From positions 496,001 through 560,000 of the forward strand of contig NZ_JARXVD010000001.1 in the NCBI RefSeq assembly GCF_029892685.1: a stretch of 64,000 nucleotides of DNA. The letters run 5' to 3'. Positions within the stretch are counted from its first letter, which is position 1, and every line of letters starts with the position of its first letter. This document shows, in pieces, positions 7,844 through 17,459 of the stretch. A program made the position numbers and the translations under genes. This DNA is from Mycobacterium sp. OTB74. Its GTDB lineage: Bacteria; Actinomycetota; Actinomycetes; Mycobacteriales; Mycobacteriaceae. The notes beneath the pieces are model-generated. The model was not told the origin of the DNA, did not search any database, and saw only the letters and a program-made list of their open reading frames with translations.

Positions 7844-9838
7844 ATGACCGACTTCGTTGCCTGGCACAACATCGACTCACACACTCTGCAAACGCATTTC
7901 AATACCTACTATCCCAAGGGCTATCGCTTCGAATCGTTGTCGATCTACGGTCCGACCAACGCCCCGATGTTTGCGGCAGTGATGGTTAACCGCCCCAATC
8001 CCGTTCCGCAGTAGGTGGAATGGGGCTACAACGCGCATGACTATCAAGCGTTCTTCGACAAATATGCAGCCGAGGGTTACGGCCAGGCCCTTCTGTCGGT
8101 GACCGGGTCAGCGAGCGACCCGCTGTTTGCCGCAGTGTGGCAACCGATGTCGCCGATACCGCTGACCAGATTCGGATTGACCGCCGATGAGCTGGCCACC
8201 ATCTATAACGATGCCCGCCTCGACAGCGCCGGCGACGTCTTCGCGTCGACGACAATGCCTCTGTCGCTCGATGTCTACGGGACACCCGGCAACCGTCGAT
8301 ATGCCGTTGTCATGGTGCCGAACGCCGCATCGACGGCGTGGAACGGCGACGGCACCGACGACTCGTCCGCCGACTATCAGACCCGCTTCAACGTGCAGAC
8401 CTCGGTCGGTGGCCGGCCGTACCTCGTATCACCCACTGGGGACGGCGATTACGCGTCGGTGTTCCGTGACGACCAAATCGGTGATTGGCAGGCTCGTCAT
8501 GGCCTGACGGCCGCGCAATACCAGCAGACCTTCGACTCGCTGACCGCCAAAGGGCTATATCCGATCGAGGTGCAAGGCGGCGGAGTCGGTGACAGAGTTC
8601 GGTTCGCGGCGGTATTCGCCGCTACCAACCGGATCACCCCCCGCGTTTTCAGCGTCGCCGGATCACCCACCTCCACCAAGAACGACCCCTACGACGCCGC
8701 GATGCATAACGTGATGACAACCTACGGCATCCGCCACGCTTCGCTTGCCCTGGTGAAGGGCAGCCGGTTGGTACTGGCCCGCGGATACACGTATGCAGAA
8801 CCGGGATATCCAGCAGCACAACCGATTACCGCCTTCCGGCAGGCAAGCTGCAGCAAAACCGTCACCGCGATTCTCATCCATCAGCTGGTGCACGAGGGCA
8901 AACTGAACCTGTCCGACACGGTTCAGAGCATCCTGAACCTCAAGCCGCCCAACGGTACTCCGCTGGCCAAGAACTTCTCCAACATCACCGTTGAACATCT
9001 CCTCGACCACAACTCCGGAGTGCCGACAAACGTTGCCGATACGACGATCCTGTCGGCGTTCCTGGGAGCGAAGCTTCCGATCACTCCGGCTCAGTTCAGT
9101 TCGTGGCTTGCCGGACAGCCGTTGACGGGGACCCCGGGGTCCGCAGCTGCCTGGCAGTACAACAACTTTGGCTAGATGTTGCTCGGGCAGATCGTGGCCA
9201 AGAAGCGCGGAATGTCATTCATCGAAGCTGTGGCGAAGTATGTTGCTAATCCGTTGGCGTTGAAGCGCATCCGGCTATCCGTTGGTCCGCTGAGCGGCCA
9301 GGCCCAGGACGAGGCCCGGTACACATGTGTCACGATGCCCGTCGTCCACAGCGTGGTTGACGCCAATCAACGCTTGGTTCCCAACGGGTACGGCAATGCG
9401 AACTATGCTGTCGATGGCCCAGCGGGTGAAATCTCGGCGGCTGCGGTCGATATGGCACGCGTCCTCGCCGCGCTGAATCTGCCTGCCGCGGATAACCCGT
9501 TACTCAACCCAAACGAGATCAACGCGATGTTCACGGCCGCAACCGCGACCTTCACCAACACACAAGGTCAGGTCCAGGGCAAGCGGGGACACGGCTGGGA
9601 CTCCTGCAATATGGAATCCGGCGGCGGTTTCTACGCGCAGAAGGGAGGGGAATGGGTGAACAGCCAAAGCTGTATCCGGTACTCGGCCAATGGAATCAGC
9701 ATGGCAGTTGCATGGGCGCACTGGGAGGTCAATGGCGATTGGTACCCGAACTTCCCAGAGGTGATCAACACCGCTGAAGCAGCGGACTGGGGAACGACGG
9801 ACCTGTTTCCCAGCTTTGGCATGCCGAAGCTGACGTAG
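7844..9838 (+). pseudogene. Beta-lactamase-family serine hydrolase with BTRD repeats, interrupted by two in-frame TAG codons
   Basis: One continuous reading frame of 664 codons runs from the ATG at 7844 to 9838 and is broken only by TAG at 8012-8014 (codon 57) and TAG at 9173-9175 (codon 444). The N-terminal part carries three repeats ending in FAAV or similar, as in bacterial tandem repeat domain 1 (polyglycine-hydrolase-like): one before the first stop, one right after it (WGYNAHDYQAFFDKYAAEGY), and a third (GLTAAQYQQTFDSLTAKGLYP). The C-terminal part is a class-C-beta-lactamase-like hydrolase with S335-C-S-K338, Y439-N-N and H583-G-W-D. The second stop replaces the residue after NNFG, normally Tyr in the NFGY-LLG motif, so TAC to TAG is likely. 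No frameshift or GC3 decay is seen: this is either a recent pseudogene or a readthrough gene. Confidence 0.8.
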
Positions 9839-9901
9839 CGACGAATAGCCCGTCTTGCACCAGAAACGCGAAAAAGCTTGCAATAATTAGCTTTTGGGCG
9901 C

Positions 9902-11080
9902 TCAGGTATGGCTGGGGCTCTGGGCCTTCTTGTACAACGACTTCAGCAGCATGTCGCGGAACGTGTGGTTGTCCAACGCTTTCAGGCCGGCGCCGGCAAT
10001 TGCGGGAATCCCCGCGAGCTTGTTGAAGAAGCGGCCGCGGCGGTACTCCCGGCCCCACGCGGCCTGCATGCGCTGCGCGTAATTCGAGAAATCGTCGGGC
10101 CCGTCGTTGGCCAGCGCCGCGATGGCGCATTCGCCTGCGGTCAAACCGGATTCGAGCGCCTTGGAGATGCCGGCACCGGACACGGGCTTGCCGGCACCCA
10201 GTGAGTCGCCGACAAACAGCACTCCGGGACGCCACGGCGGCCAGGCCGTGAACCCCATGGGCAATCGCCAGGCGCGCACACTCTTGTTCTTCTTGAGCTC
10301 ATCGATCGACGGCAGTTCCCATTCGGAGGGCAGGGACTGCAGGAATTCGCCGAGGAACTGAGTCGCGTTGATCGACTGCCAGTTCTTGTAGCTGTTGACG
10401 TAACCCAATCCAATGTTGAAGGTGCCGTTGCCCATTGGGAACACCCAGCCGTACCCGGGCAATTGGTCGCCCTGGAACAGCAACTTCAGATAGATGTCCA
10501 GGCTGTCCGAGTCGGCCCGGTTGGCCGGCATTTCGGCGCGAATAGCGATGGCCGAGTAGCCGTTACACTCCGAGTCGATCTTGAGGGCTCGTTTGATGGG
10601 GGAGTAGGCGCCATCGGCGGCGATCACCGCGTCGCCATGAACCTTTTCGCCGCTCTTGAGGACAACGCCGGTGACGCGGCCCGTCCTGTCCAGTTCGGGC
10701 CCGGCTACCTCGGCGCCCTGGCGAATCTCGGCACCGGCCACGCCGGCATGGTCCAGCAGCAAGGTGTCCAGCCGGGTGCGGCTGACGGTGCAGCCATGGT
10801 CGGGCATCCCGGGCCGGCGCGGAAACGACAGCTCCCACTCCCGCGGGCTGAACACCGTCACCCGGTTGACCCGATGGAAACTGGCCACCTGTTCTGACAG
10901 GCCCATTTTCTGCAGGTAGCTGACACCGCGTGCGGTGAGCCCGTCTCCGCACGGTTTATCGCGAGGGAACACCGCCTTGTCGAGAACGATGACGCTGGCG
11001 CCGGTCTGCGCGGCCTGCCATGCGGCCGCGGACCCAGACGGGCCGCCGCCGCAGATGACGAGGTCATATTGCTTAACCAT
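9902..11080 (-). CDS. Geranylgeranyl-reductase-family FAD-dependent oxidoreductase
   Basis: The product has 392 residues. It has an N-terminal Rossmann FAD site (VICGGGPSGSAAA, residues about 8-20), the FPRDKPCGDGLT motif typical of the geranylgeranyl reductase family, an internal DGAYSPIKRAL segment, and the late FAD site GVLFVGDSLGAGKPVSGAGI. Relatives reduce isoprenoid double bonds, such as MenJ acting on menaquinone in M. tuberculosis. The substrate here is unknown, and this is probably a paralogue rather than MenJ itself. The ATG at 11080 follows AGGGA. It is divergent from the TetR gene, which may control it. Confidence 0.85.
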   Translation of the reverse strand: MVKQYDLVICGGGPSGSAAAWQAAQTGASVIVLDKAVFPRDKPCGDGLTARGVSYLQKMGLSEQVASFHRVNRVTVFSPREWELSFPRRPGMPDHGCTVSRTRLDTLLLDHAGVAGAEIRQGAEVAGPELDRTGRVTGVVLKSGEKVHGDAVIAADGAYSPIKRALKIDSECNGYSAIAIRAEMPANRADSDSLDIYLKLLFQGDQLPGYGWVFPMGNGTFNIGLGYVNSYKNWQSINATQFLGEFLQSLPSEWELPSIDELKKNKSVRAWRLPMGFTAWPPWRPGVLFVGDSLGAGKPVSGAGISKALESGLTAGECAIAALANDGPDDFSNYAQRMQAAWGREYRRGRFFNKLAGIPAIAGAGLKALDNHTFRDMLLKSLYKKAQSPSHT

Positions 11081-11245
11081 GTAGTCAATTCCCTGTGAGC
11101 GGGGCGCTTTCGCGGCCGATCGTACGCGCGCAGCCTGTCCCCGTCCTGTTGGTTGTCGGTGCGCCGCAGTCGCCTGTTCCGAACGTGGTGCGGCACACCA
11201 TTGGTATGGGCAGGTCAGAACTGGCTGGCCCGGTAGAGTGGCCTG

Positions 11246-12076
11246 GTGCGCAGGCCATCACTTCCACGTTCCGGCATCCAGGCCGGGGTGAAGGTCCCTG
11301 GCGTGCCGAGCGTGAAAGTCCCCTCGGTCACCGTCCAGGTGACGGTCTCGACCGACAACGCCTCCACTCAGAAGGTCGACGCGCGCAGTGAGCGGTGGCG
11401 AGAACACCGCAAGAAGGTCCGCGAAGAGATCGTCGACGCTGCTTTCCGGGCCATAGACCGCCTCGGTCCCAACGTGAGCGTGCGGGAGATCGCCGAAGAG
11501 GCGGGTACCGCGAAGCCGAAGATCTATCGGCACTTCACCGACAAGTCCGACATGTTCGCTCAGATCGGCGAGCGGATGCGGGACATGTTGTGGGCGGCCA
11601 TAATTCCGTCGATCGACATTGAGAGTGATTCGACCGGAGACGTCATCGGCCGGGCGGTCGACCACTATGTGGACTTGGTCGACCAGCATCCGAACGTGGT
11701 GCGCTTCCTGCTGCAGGGTCGCTTCGCTGATCAGTCCGCCGCAGCGATGACCACGGTCAACCGGGGCCGCGACATCACCCTGGCCATCGCCGCCATGGTC
11801 AGCGGCGAACTCAAGGACATGGAACTCGATTCCGCCGTCTTCGAGCTGGCGGCCTTCACACTGTTCGGCGCGGCCGCCTCGGCGACCGACTGGTGGCTGG
11901 GCGGCAACGAAGACAGCCCGCGCCGGCTACCCCGCGAGGAGTTCGTCTCGCATATGACCACCATCATGATGGGCGCCATCAACGGCACCGCTGAGTTGCT
12001 GGGCGTCGCCTTCGATCCCGAGCTTCCGGTGCACAACGCGGTTCGGCGGCAGAACTCCGCCGATCAGTTGGCGTGA
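11246..12076 (+). CDS. TetR family regulator (Rv3050c-like)
   Basis: This is a TetR-type repressor of up to 276 residues. The helix-turn-helix is ISVREIAEEAGTAKPKIYRHFTDKSDMF-like: VSVREIAEEAGTAKPKIYRH at about residues 77-96. The C-terminal ligand domain is helical (WWLGGNEDSPRRLPREEF near the end). An unusual Val/Ser-rich N-terminal leader (VKVPSVTVQVTVSTDNAST) precedes it, as I recall for the M. tuberculosis Rv3050c protein. Start choice is uncertain: GTG at 11246 or GTG at 11288. It is divergent from the geranylgeranyl-reductase-type gene and upstream of the monooxygenase, one or both of which may be targets. Confidence 0.85.
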   Translation: MRRPSLPRSGIQAGVKVPGVPSVKVPSVTVQVTVSTDNASTQKVDARSERWREHRKKVREEIVDAAFRAIDRLGPNVSVREIAEEAGTAKPKIYRHFTDKSDMFAQIGERMRDMLWAAIIPSIDIESDSTGDVIGRAVDHYVDLVDQHPNVVRFLLQGRFADQSAAAMTTVNRGRDITLAIAAMVSGELKDMELDSAVFELAAFTLFGAAASATDWWLGGNEDSPRRLPREEFVSHMTTIMMGAINGTAELLGVAFDPELPVHNAVRRQNSADQLA

Positions 12077-12191
12077 GCTACCTGAGCCTTCCTTATTCAC
12101 CTAGTGTGACCTGGGGCGTTGACACCTGGGCTGCGCTGCGTCGAGACTGTAAAAGTATCCGGTACCGCCGTTCCCGGGAAAGGGCTGATTC

Positions 12192-13703
12192 ATGACGGTC
12201 TCCGAGCAGTCTCGCGACGTTGAGGTTCACAGCCATCCCATCGTCACCCGCGCTCTGATCATCGGGACGGGCTTCTCAGGCCTGGGTATGGGCATCGCCT
12301 TGAAAAAGCAGGGCTTCGCAGACACCGATTTCCTGATCCTGGAAAAGGCCGACGAGATCGGCGGTACCTGGCGGGACAACACCTACCCGGGGTGTGCCTG
12401 CGACATCCCGTCGCACATGTACTCGTTCTCCTTCGAACCAAAGGCCGACTGGGCTTACATGTGGTCCTTTCAGCCGGAAATCCAGGACTACCTGTTAGGC
12501 GTGACGGAAAAGCACGGGCTGCGTCGCAACATCCAGTTCAACACCAAGGTCGACCGCGCGCATTGGGATGAGCAGGAGCGGCGCTGGCACGTCTTCGACA
12601 CCGAGGGCCGGGAGTACATCGCACAGTTCGTGGTGTCCGGCGCCGGCGGCCTGCACATTCCGTCCATCCCGGCTGTCCCGGGTAGCGACGAATTTGCCGG
12701 TGCCACATTCCATTCCGCGCAGTGGGACCACAGCATCGACCTCACCGGCAAGCGCGTCGCGGTGATCGGGACCGGCGCCAGCGCCATCCAGATCGTGCCC
12801 GCGATCGTCGACCAGGTCGCTGGGTTGGACCTGTACCAACGGACCCCGGCGTGGGTTATGCCGCGGCCCAACAACGCATTTCCCGATTGGCTGCGCAATA
12901 TCTTCAGCACCGTGCCGGGCGCCCGCGCACTGATGCGGGCCGGCATCTACTGGATTCACGAGGGCGTCGGATTCGCGATGACCAAGGAGCCGCGGCTGCT
13001 CAAAATCGGTGAGCTGCTGGGCAAATGGAATATCAACCGCAGCATCAAAGACCCCGAGCTGCGTCGCAAACTGACCCCGAATTACGTGGCCGGCTGCAAG
13101 CGAATCCTGAACTCGGACACCTACTACAGCGGGATTGCCAACCCCAAGACGCAGGTGGTCACCGAGGGCATCGAGCGGATGACCGCGAACGGGATCGTCA
13201 CCCGCGACGGCGTCGAGCATCCGGTCGATGTGGTGGTCTGGTGCACCGGATTTCACGTCACCGATTCCTACACCTACATCGACATCAAGGGTCAAGCCGG
13301 AGAAGACCTGGTCGACCGGTGGAACCGCGAGGGCATGGCCGCCCATCGTGGGATCGCGGTCGCCGGCATGCCGAACCTGTTCTTCCTACTGGGACCGAAC
13401 ACCGCACTTGGGCACAACTCGGTGGTCTTCATGATCGAGTCGCAAATCCGCTACGTGGCCCAGGCAATCGCCGCAGCTGACAAGGCGGGTGCAGCCGCGC
13501 TCGCCCCGAGCCGGCGGGTGCAGGACGAGTACAACGCCGAACTCCAGCGCGACCTTGCCGGAACGGTGTGGAGCACCGGCGGCTGCAAGAGCTGGTACAC
13601 CGACGAACACGGCGTCAACCGCACTCTATGGAGCGGCATGACCTGGCAGTACTGGTTGGCCACCCGCAAGTTCCGGGCGACCGAGTACGAATTCATCCGC
13701 TGA
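12192..13703 (+). CDS. Flavin-containing monooxygenase (Rv3049c-like)
   Basis: This 503-residue class B flavoprotein monooxygenase has an FAD site (LIIGTGFSGLGMGIAL, residues about 23-38), a GGTWRDNTYPGCACDIPSH segment, a Baeyer-Villiger-type fingerprint (FAGATFHSAQWD, about 176-187, with D in place of P), and an NADPH site (VAVIGTGASAIQIVP). Such enzymes insert oxygen into ketones or oxidise heteroatoms; the substrate is unknown. The ATG at 12192 follows AAAGGG. It keeps the M. tuberculosis neighbourhood of TetR on one side and nrdF2 on the other. Confidence 0.92.
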   Translation: MTVSEQSRDVEVHSHPIVTRALIIGTGFSGLGMGIALKKQGFADTDFLILEKADEIGGTWRDNTYPGCACDIPSHMYSFSFEPKADWAYMWSFQPEIQDYLLGVTEKHGLRRNIQFNTKVDRAHWDEQERRWHVFDTEGREYIAQFVVSGAGGLHIPSIPAVPGSDEFAGATFHSAQWDHSIDLTGKRVAVIGTGASAIQIVPAIVDQVAGLDLYQRTPAWVMPRPNNAFPDWLRNIFSTVPGARALMRAGIYWIHEGVGFAMTKEPRLLKIGELLGKWNINRSIKDPELRRKLTPNYVAGCKRILNSDTYYSGIANPKTQVVTEGIERMTANGIVTRDGVEHPVDVVVWCTGFHVTDSYTYIDIKGQAGEDLVDRWNREGMAAHRGIAVAGMPNLFFLLGPNTALGHNSVVFMIESQIRYVAQAIAAADKAGAAALAPSRRVQDEYNAELQRDLAGTVWSTGGCKSWYTDEHGVNRTLWSGMTWQYWLATRKFRATEYEFIR

Positions 13704-13711
13704 CCGGCGCG

Positions 13712-13759
13712 ACACGACATGTGGTGTGCGCATCCGCACAGTGGTCCCAGGGGTAGTGT
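13712..13759 (+). promoter_or_regulatory. Paired NrdR-like boxes upstream of nrdF2
   Basis: ACACGACATGTGGTGT (13712-13727) is a near-perfect palindrome matching the NrdR consensus at 12 of 16 positions. GTCCCAGGGGTAGTGT (13744-13759) keeps only the right half-site. The centres are 32 bp apart, identical to the arrangement upstream of nrdHIE: in both promoters the first box has an ACATGT core and the second ends GTAGTGT. Confidence 0.65.
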
Positions 13760-13795
13760 CGATGGTGCCGGTTCGGCAAACACACTTCCAGCTGA

Positions 13796-14782
<987 letters not shown>

Positions 14783-14947
14783 AGCCGCAGTTCAAGCGTC
14801 ATTAACTCACTTCGGCCCAATCGTCCGAAGCGCGGCAGCAGAGCAACGGTGTAGCGCGTGCCCGTTGAAACCGCCGACAAGTGAGCGCTTCGGTACGTGA
14901 TTCCGTTAGGTTGCTGGTGATGATCGCCAACGAGGAGTCTGACTGAT

Positions 14948-15040
14948 ATGTGCTTGTCGACCCGTAAGCAACCCACCGGCACGATCGCCGAGGTCCATCT
15001 GGGAACCGTGATGGCCGCGGTCAGAGTGCTGAGTCGGTAG
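14948..15040 (+). CDS. 30-residue ORF immediately upstream of the F420/LLM oxidoreductase gene
   Basis: A short frame (MCLSTRKQPTGTIAEVHLGT, then VMAAVRVLSR) ends three bases before the ATG of the next gene. Its third codon positions are GC-rich and GAGGAG lies upstream, though at long spacing. It could be a translated leader peptide (note the Cys at position 2) or a conserved small protein. I recognise no family. The rest of 14783-15043 has only a weak hairpin (14810-14830) that could end nrdF2 transcription. Confidence 0.4.
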   Translation: MCLSTRKQPTGTIAEVHLGTVMAAVRVLSR

Positions 15041-15043
15041 GAC

Positions 15044-15991
15044 ATGGAGCGCAGTGCGGCCAGGGCGCCCGAACTCACACTGTATTTGGGGACATACACC
15101 GATGGGCCTTCCCACGACTGGCGGGCGATGCTCGAGATGGCCCGGGCGATGGATGCGGCCGGGGTGGACCGCCTCGTGGTGTCTGACCATGTCGTGTTCG
15201 GTGAGAACTTGGATGCCTACGGCGATCCGTCGATCGGAGGCCAGACGGGCGGGCGGCAGCCGACGGGGCCGGACGGAAGCTGGCTCGAACCACTGACGGT
15301 GCTGACGGCGATCGCCGCCACGACGACCCGCATCCGGCTGGGTACCGCGGTACTGCTGGCCGCGTTGCGGCGCCCCGCGGTCCTGGCCAAGCAACTGGCC
15401 ACCTTGGATGTGTTGTCGGTAGGACGGGTGGACTTGGGGGTCGGAGTCGGTTGGCAGCGTGAAGAATACGAAGCCGTCGGACTGTCGTTCGAGGACCGCG
15501 GACGCCTGCTCGACCACACGCTCGAGGTGTGCCAGACGTTATGGACACAGCAGCGGGCGTCCTATCAGTCCCCGGAGTTGACGTTTGACGGCATTCACCA
15601 GATGCCCAAGCCGGTGCAGCCCGGAGGTGTGCCGGTGTGGATCAGCGGCACGGTGAACAATGCCGTTGCGCGCAGGATTGCCCGCTTCGGCAGTGGCTGG
15701 ATTCCGTGGGGCCCGGCATACGCTGACATCGCCAGCTCGGTCGCAGTGATGAAAGACAAAGTGCTCGCGTTCGGCGGCGACCCTACCGATCTGCAAGTTC
15801 AGGGCATCGCGCGCGTCGTCAACGGTCGCGATGGATCTATGGACCTCGCGGCAACGGCAGCTGAGATACCAGCGCTCGTCGCGGCCGGGGTCACCGATGT
15901 CCGGTTCCCGGCGTCGTTCTCTTTCGATCGCGATGACGCAGTCGAGGTCCTGTCATCCCTCGTCGCGGCTTTTCGCGACGTGACGTGCTGA
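15044..15991 (+). CDS. LLM-class (luciferase-like) probable F420-dependent oxidoreductase
   Basis: This is a 315-residue TIM-barrel protein of the luciferase-like monooxygenase superfamily. Characteristic segments are LVVSDHVVF near residue 46, the TRIRLGTAVLLAALRRPAVLAKQLATLD block, RVDLGVGVGWQREEYEA, and VPVWISGTVNNAVARRIARFGSGWIPWG. Mycobacterial members of this subgroup usually use coenzyme F420. The substrate is not evident. The ATG at 15044 directly follows the 30-residue ORF. It is convergent with the channel gene, leaving only 10 bp between stops. Confidence 0.85.
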   Translation: MERSAARAPELTLYLGTYTDGPSHDWRAMLEMARAMDAAGVDRLVVSDHVVFGENLDAYGDPSIGGQTGGRQPTGPDGSWLEPLTVLTAIAATTTRIRLGTAVLLAALRRPAVLAKQLATLDVLSVGRVDLGVGVGWQREEYEAVGLSFEDRGRLLDHTLEVCQTLWTQQRASYQSPELTFDGIHQMPKPVQPGGVPVWISGTVNNAVARRIARFGSGWIPWGPAYADIASSVAVMKDKVLAFGGDPTDLQVQGIARVVNGRDGSMDLAATAAEIPALVAAGVTDVRFPASFSFDRDDAVEVLSSLVAAFRDVTC

Positions 15992-16001
15992 GGCGCCGTG
16001 C

Positions 16002-17459
16002 CTAATCGCGTAAGCCCGGGCTCATCACCGGCCGTGGCGTCGGGCGGTCGACGGCGTCGGGTTGCGGGCCCGACTTGACGGCCTCCTGAATCTCGGCGCG
16101 GCGTTCGTCGATGAGGCGGCCGAATTCGCGTGACAGCAGAGGTCTTTCGGTCAGCAGCGACTGGATTTGATCGTGCTCGATCTGCAGCAGCGTGACTTCG
16201 TCAAGTGCGTGCGCGGTGGCGAGGTTGGACTGGTGGGTAAAGGCCGCCACCCCGAGGATGGCGCCCTCGTCGAGGGTACGCACCACAATGGGGGACCCGT
16301 CATCGGCGGGCACCGTCAACCGCACCCGACCTGAGACCACCAACCCGATGGTGGCGGGGACCTCGCCGGGTGCCTGGACGATTTCGCCGGTGCTGTATCG
16401 GAGAAGGCGTGAGTAGGACATCAGCGAGCGTTGATCGGGGTGGCTCAGCCGGAGCGCGGGGGCTGCGACGGCGCGTAGCGCCTGTTCGAGGCGTTTGGGG
16501 GTGGAGTATTCGTCGCCTGCGCCGTCGAGGTGCAGTTTCTCGCGGCGGGCCGCGTACCAGATCCATCGGAGGAACACAGCCTGGGCCGCATTGTCGTCGG
16601 CGGGGGATTTCAGCCCGATGGTGGTGCGGTACTGGTTGGCGCCGATGGCCACGGCAGTGGGTTCGACGTCGGGTTTACGTTGCGGCAGCGCAGTGGCCGC
16701 CCGGACGAGGGTTGCGCACACCTGATCAGGTGAGTCCGATGCAGCGAAGGTCGTGGTGACCGACGTCGTATGGGTGCCGGGCAGGCGGCTCAGATTGGTG
16801 AAGGACGTGCCGGCCAGCACCGAGTTCGGGGTGACTTGCAGGCCCGTGCTGGTTTCGATGTGGACTGCGCGCCAGTTCACCTCTACTACGCGGCCCCGGG
16901 CTGCCGTGGTGTCCAGCCAGTCGCCCATCCGGAACGGCTGCTCGAACAACATGAACAGTCCGGACATGATCTGGCCGACGGACTGTTGAAGCAAGAGGCC
17001 GATGACCACGGAGCTCACCCCGACTGCGGTGAACACTCCTTTGATGTTGGCTCCCCAGATGTAGCGGCTGATCACCGCCAACCCCACGGCGATCAACATC
17101 AGTCGCGCCACGTCGATGAAGATCCGCGGTACGCGGTTTCGCCACGTCCCTTCCGGGGCAGCCGCGAATACGGTGTTGCTCAGGCCGGACAGCACCAGCA
17201 ATAGGGCCACGAAAACCAGCGCGGTTGCCACGATCCGCAGGGGTACGTCGTCGGCCGGGACGACGGCGACCTTGACCATGACCAGCAGCACAGCCGCCAG
17301 CGGCAGCAGATAGGTGCGTAGCAGCATCACGGGTTTGGCCAGCGGGCTTTGTCGACGTACCAGCGCCCGGTGCAATTCGGTCAGCGCTATCAGTGTGGCG
17401 GGCAGCCCAATGGCGATGGCTGCCACCCAGGAGAACCAGGTGTAACCCGTCGGGCTCAT
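16002..17459 (-). CDS. MscS-type mechanosensitive channel with C-terminal cyclic-nucleotide-binding domain
   Basis: The product has 485 residues. Four or more N-terminal membrane helices (about 8-28, 45-65, 75-100, 115-135) lead to the pore helix GVSSVVIGLLLQQSVGQIMSGLFMLFEQPF. The MscS beta domain follows (GDWLDTTAARGRVVEVNWRAVHIET...TPNSVL). Residues about 345-460 form a cNMP-binding fold (EIVQAPGEVPATIGLVVSGRVRL, EGAILGVAAFTHQ). The domain order matches M. tuberculosis Rv2434c. It overlaps the upstream cyclase-type gene by 4 bp, so the two are translated together; this suggests a channel gated or tuned by cyclic nucleotide or by the partner protein. Confidence 0.9.
   Translation of the reverse strand: MSPTGYTWFSWVAAIAIGLPATLIALTELHRALVRRQSPLAKPVMLLRTYLLPLAAVLLVMVKVAVVPADDVPLRIVATALVFVALLLVLSGLSNTVFAAAPEGTWRNRVPRIFIDVARLMLIAVGLAVISRYIWGANIKGVFTAVGVSSVVIGLLLQQSVGQIMSGLFMLFEQPFRMGDWLDTTAARGRVVEVNWRAVHIETSTGLQVTPNSVLAGTSFTNLSRLPGTHTTSVTTTFAASDSPDQVCATLVRAATALPQRKPDVEPTAVAIGANQYRTTIGLKSPADDNAAQAVFLRWIWYAARREKLHLDGAGDEYSTPKRLEQALRAVAAPALRLSHPDQRSLMSYSRLLRYSTGEIVQAPGEVPATIGLVVSGRVRLTVPADDGSPIVVRTLDEGAILGVAAFTHQSNLATAHALDEVTLLQIEHDQIQSLLTERPLLSREFGRLIDERRAEIQEAVKSGPQPDAVDRPTPRPVMSPGLRD

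Noticed and set aside
15044..15991. Considered whether the LLM-class protein is a luciferase partner for the LuxE/LuxC-like genes
   Set aside because: It has the features of the F420-dependent subgroup, is a single gene rather than a luxAB pair, and is separated by 4 kb and two minus-strand genes.
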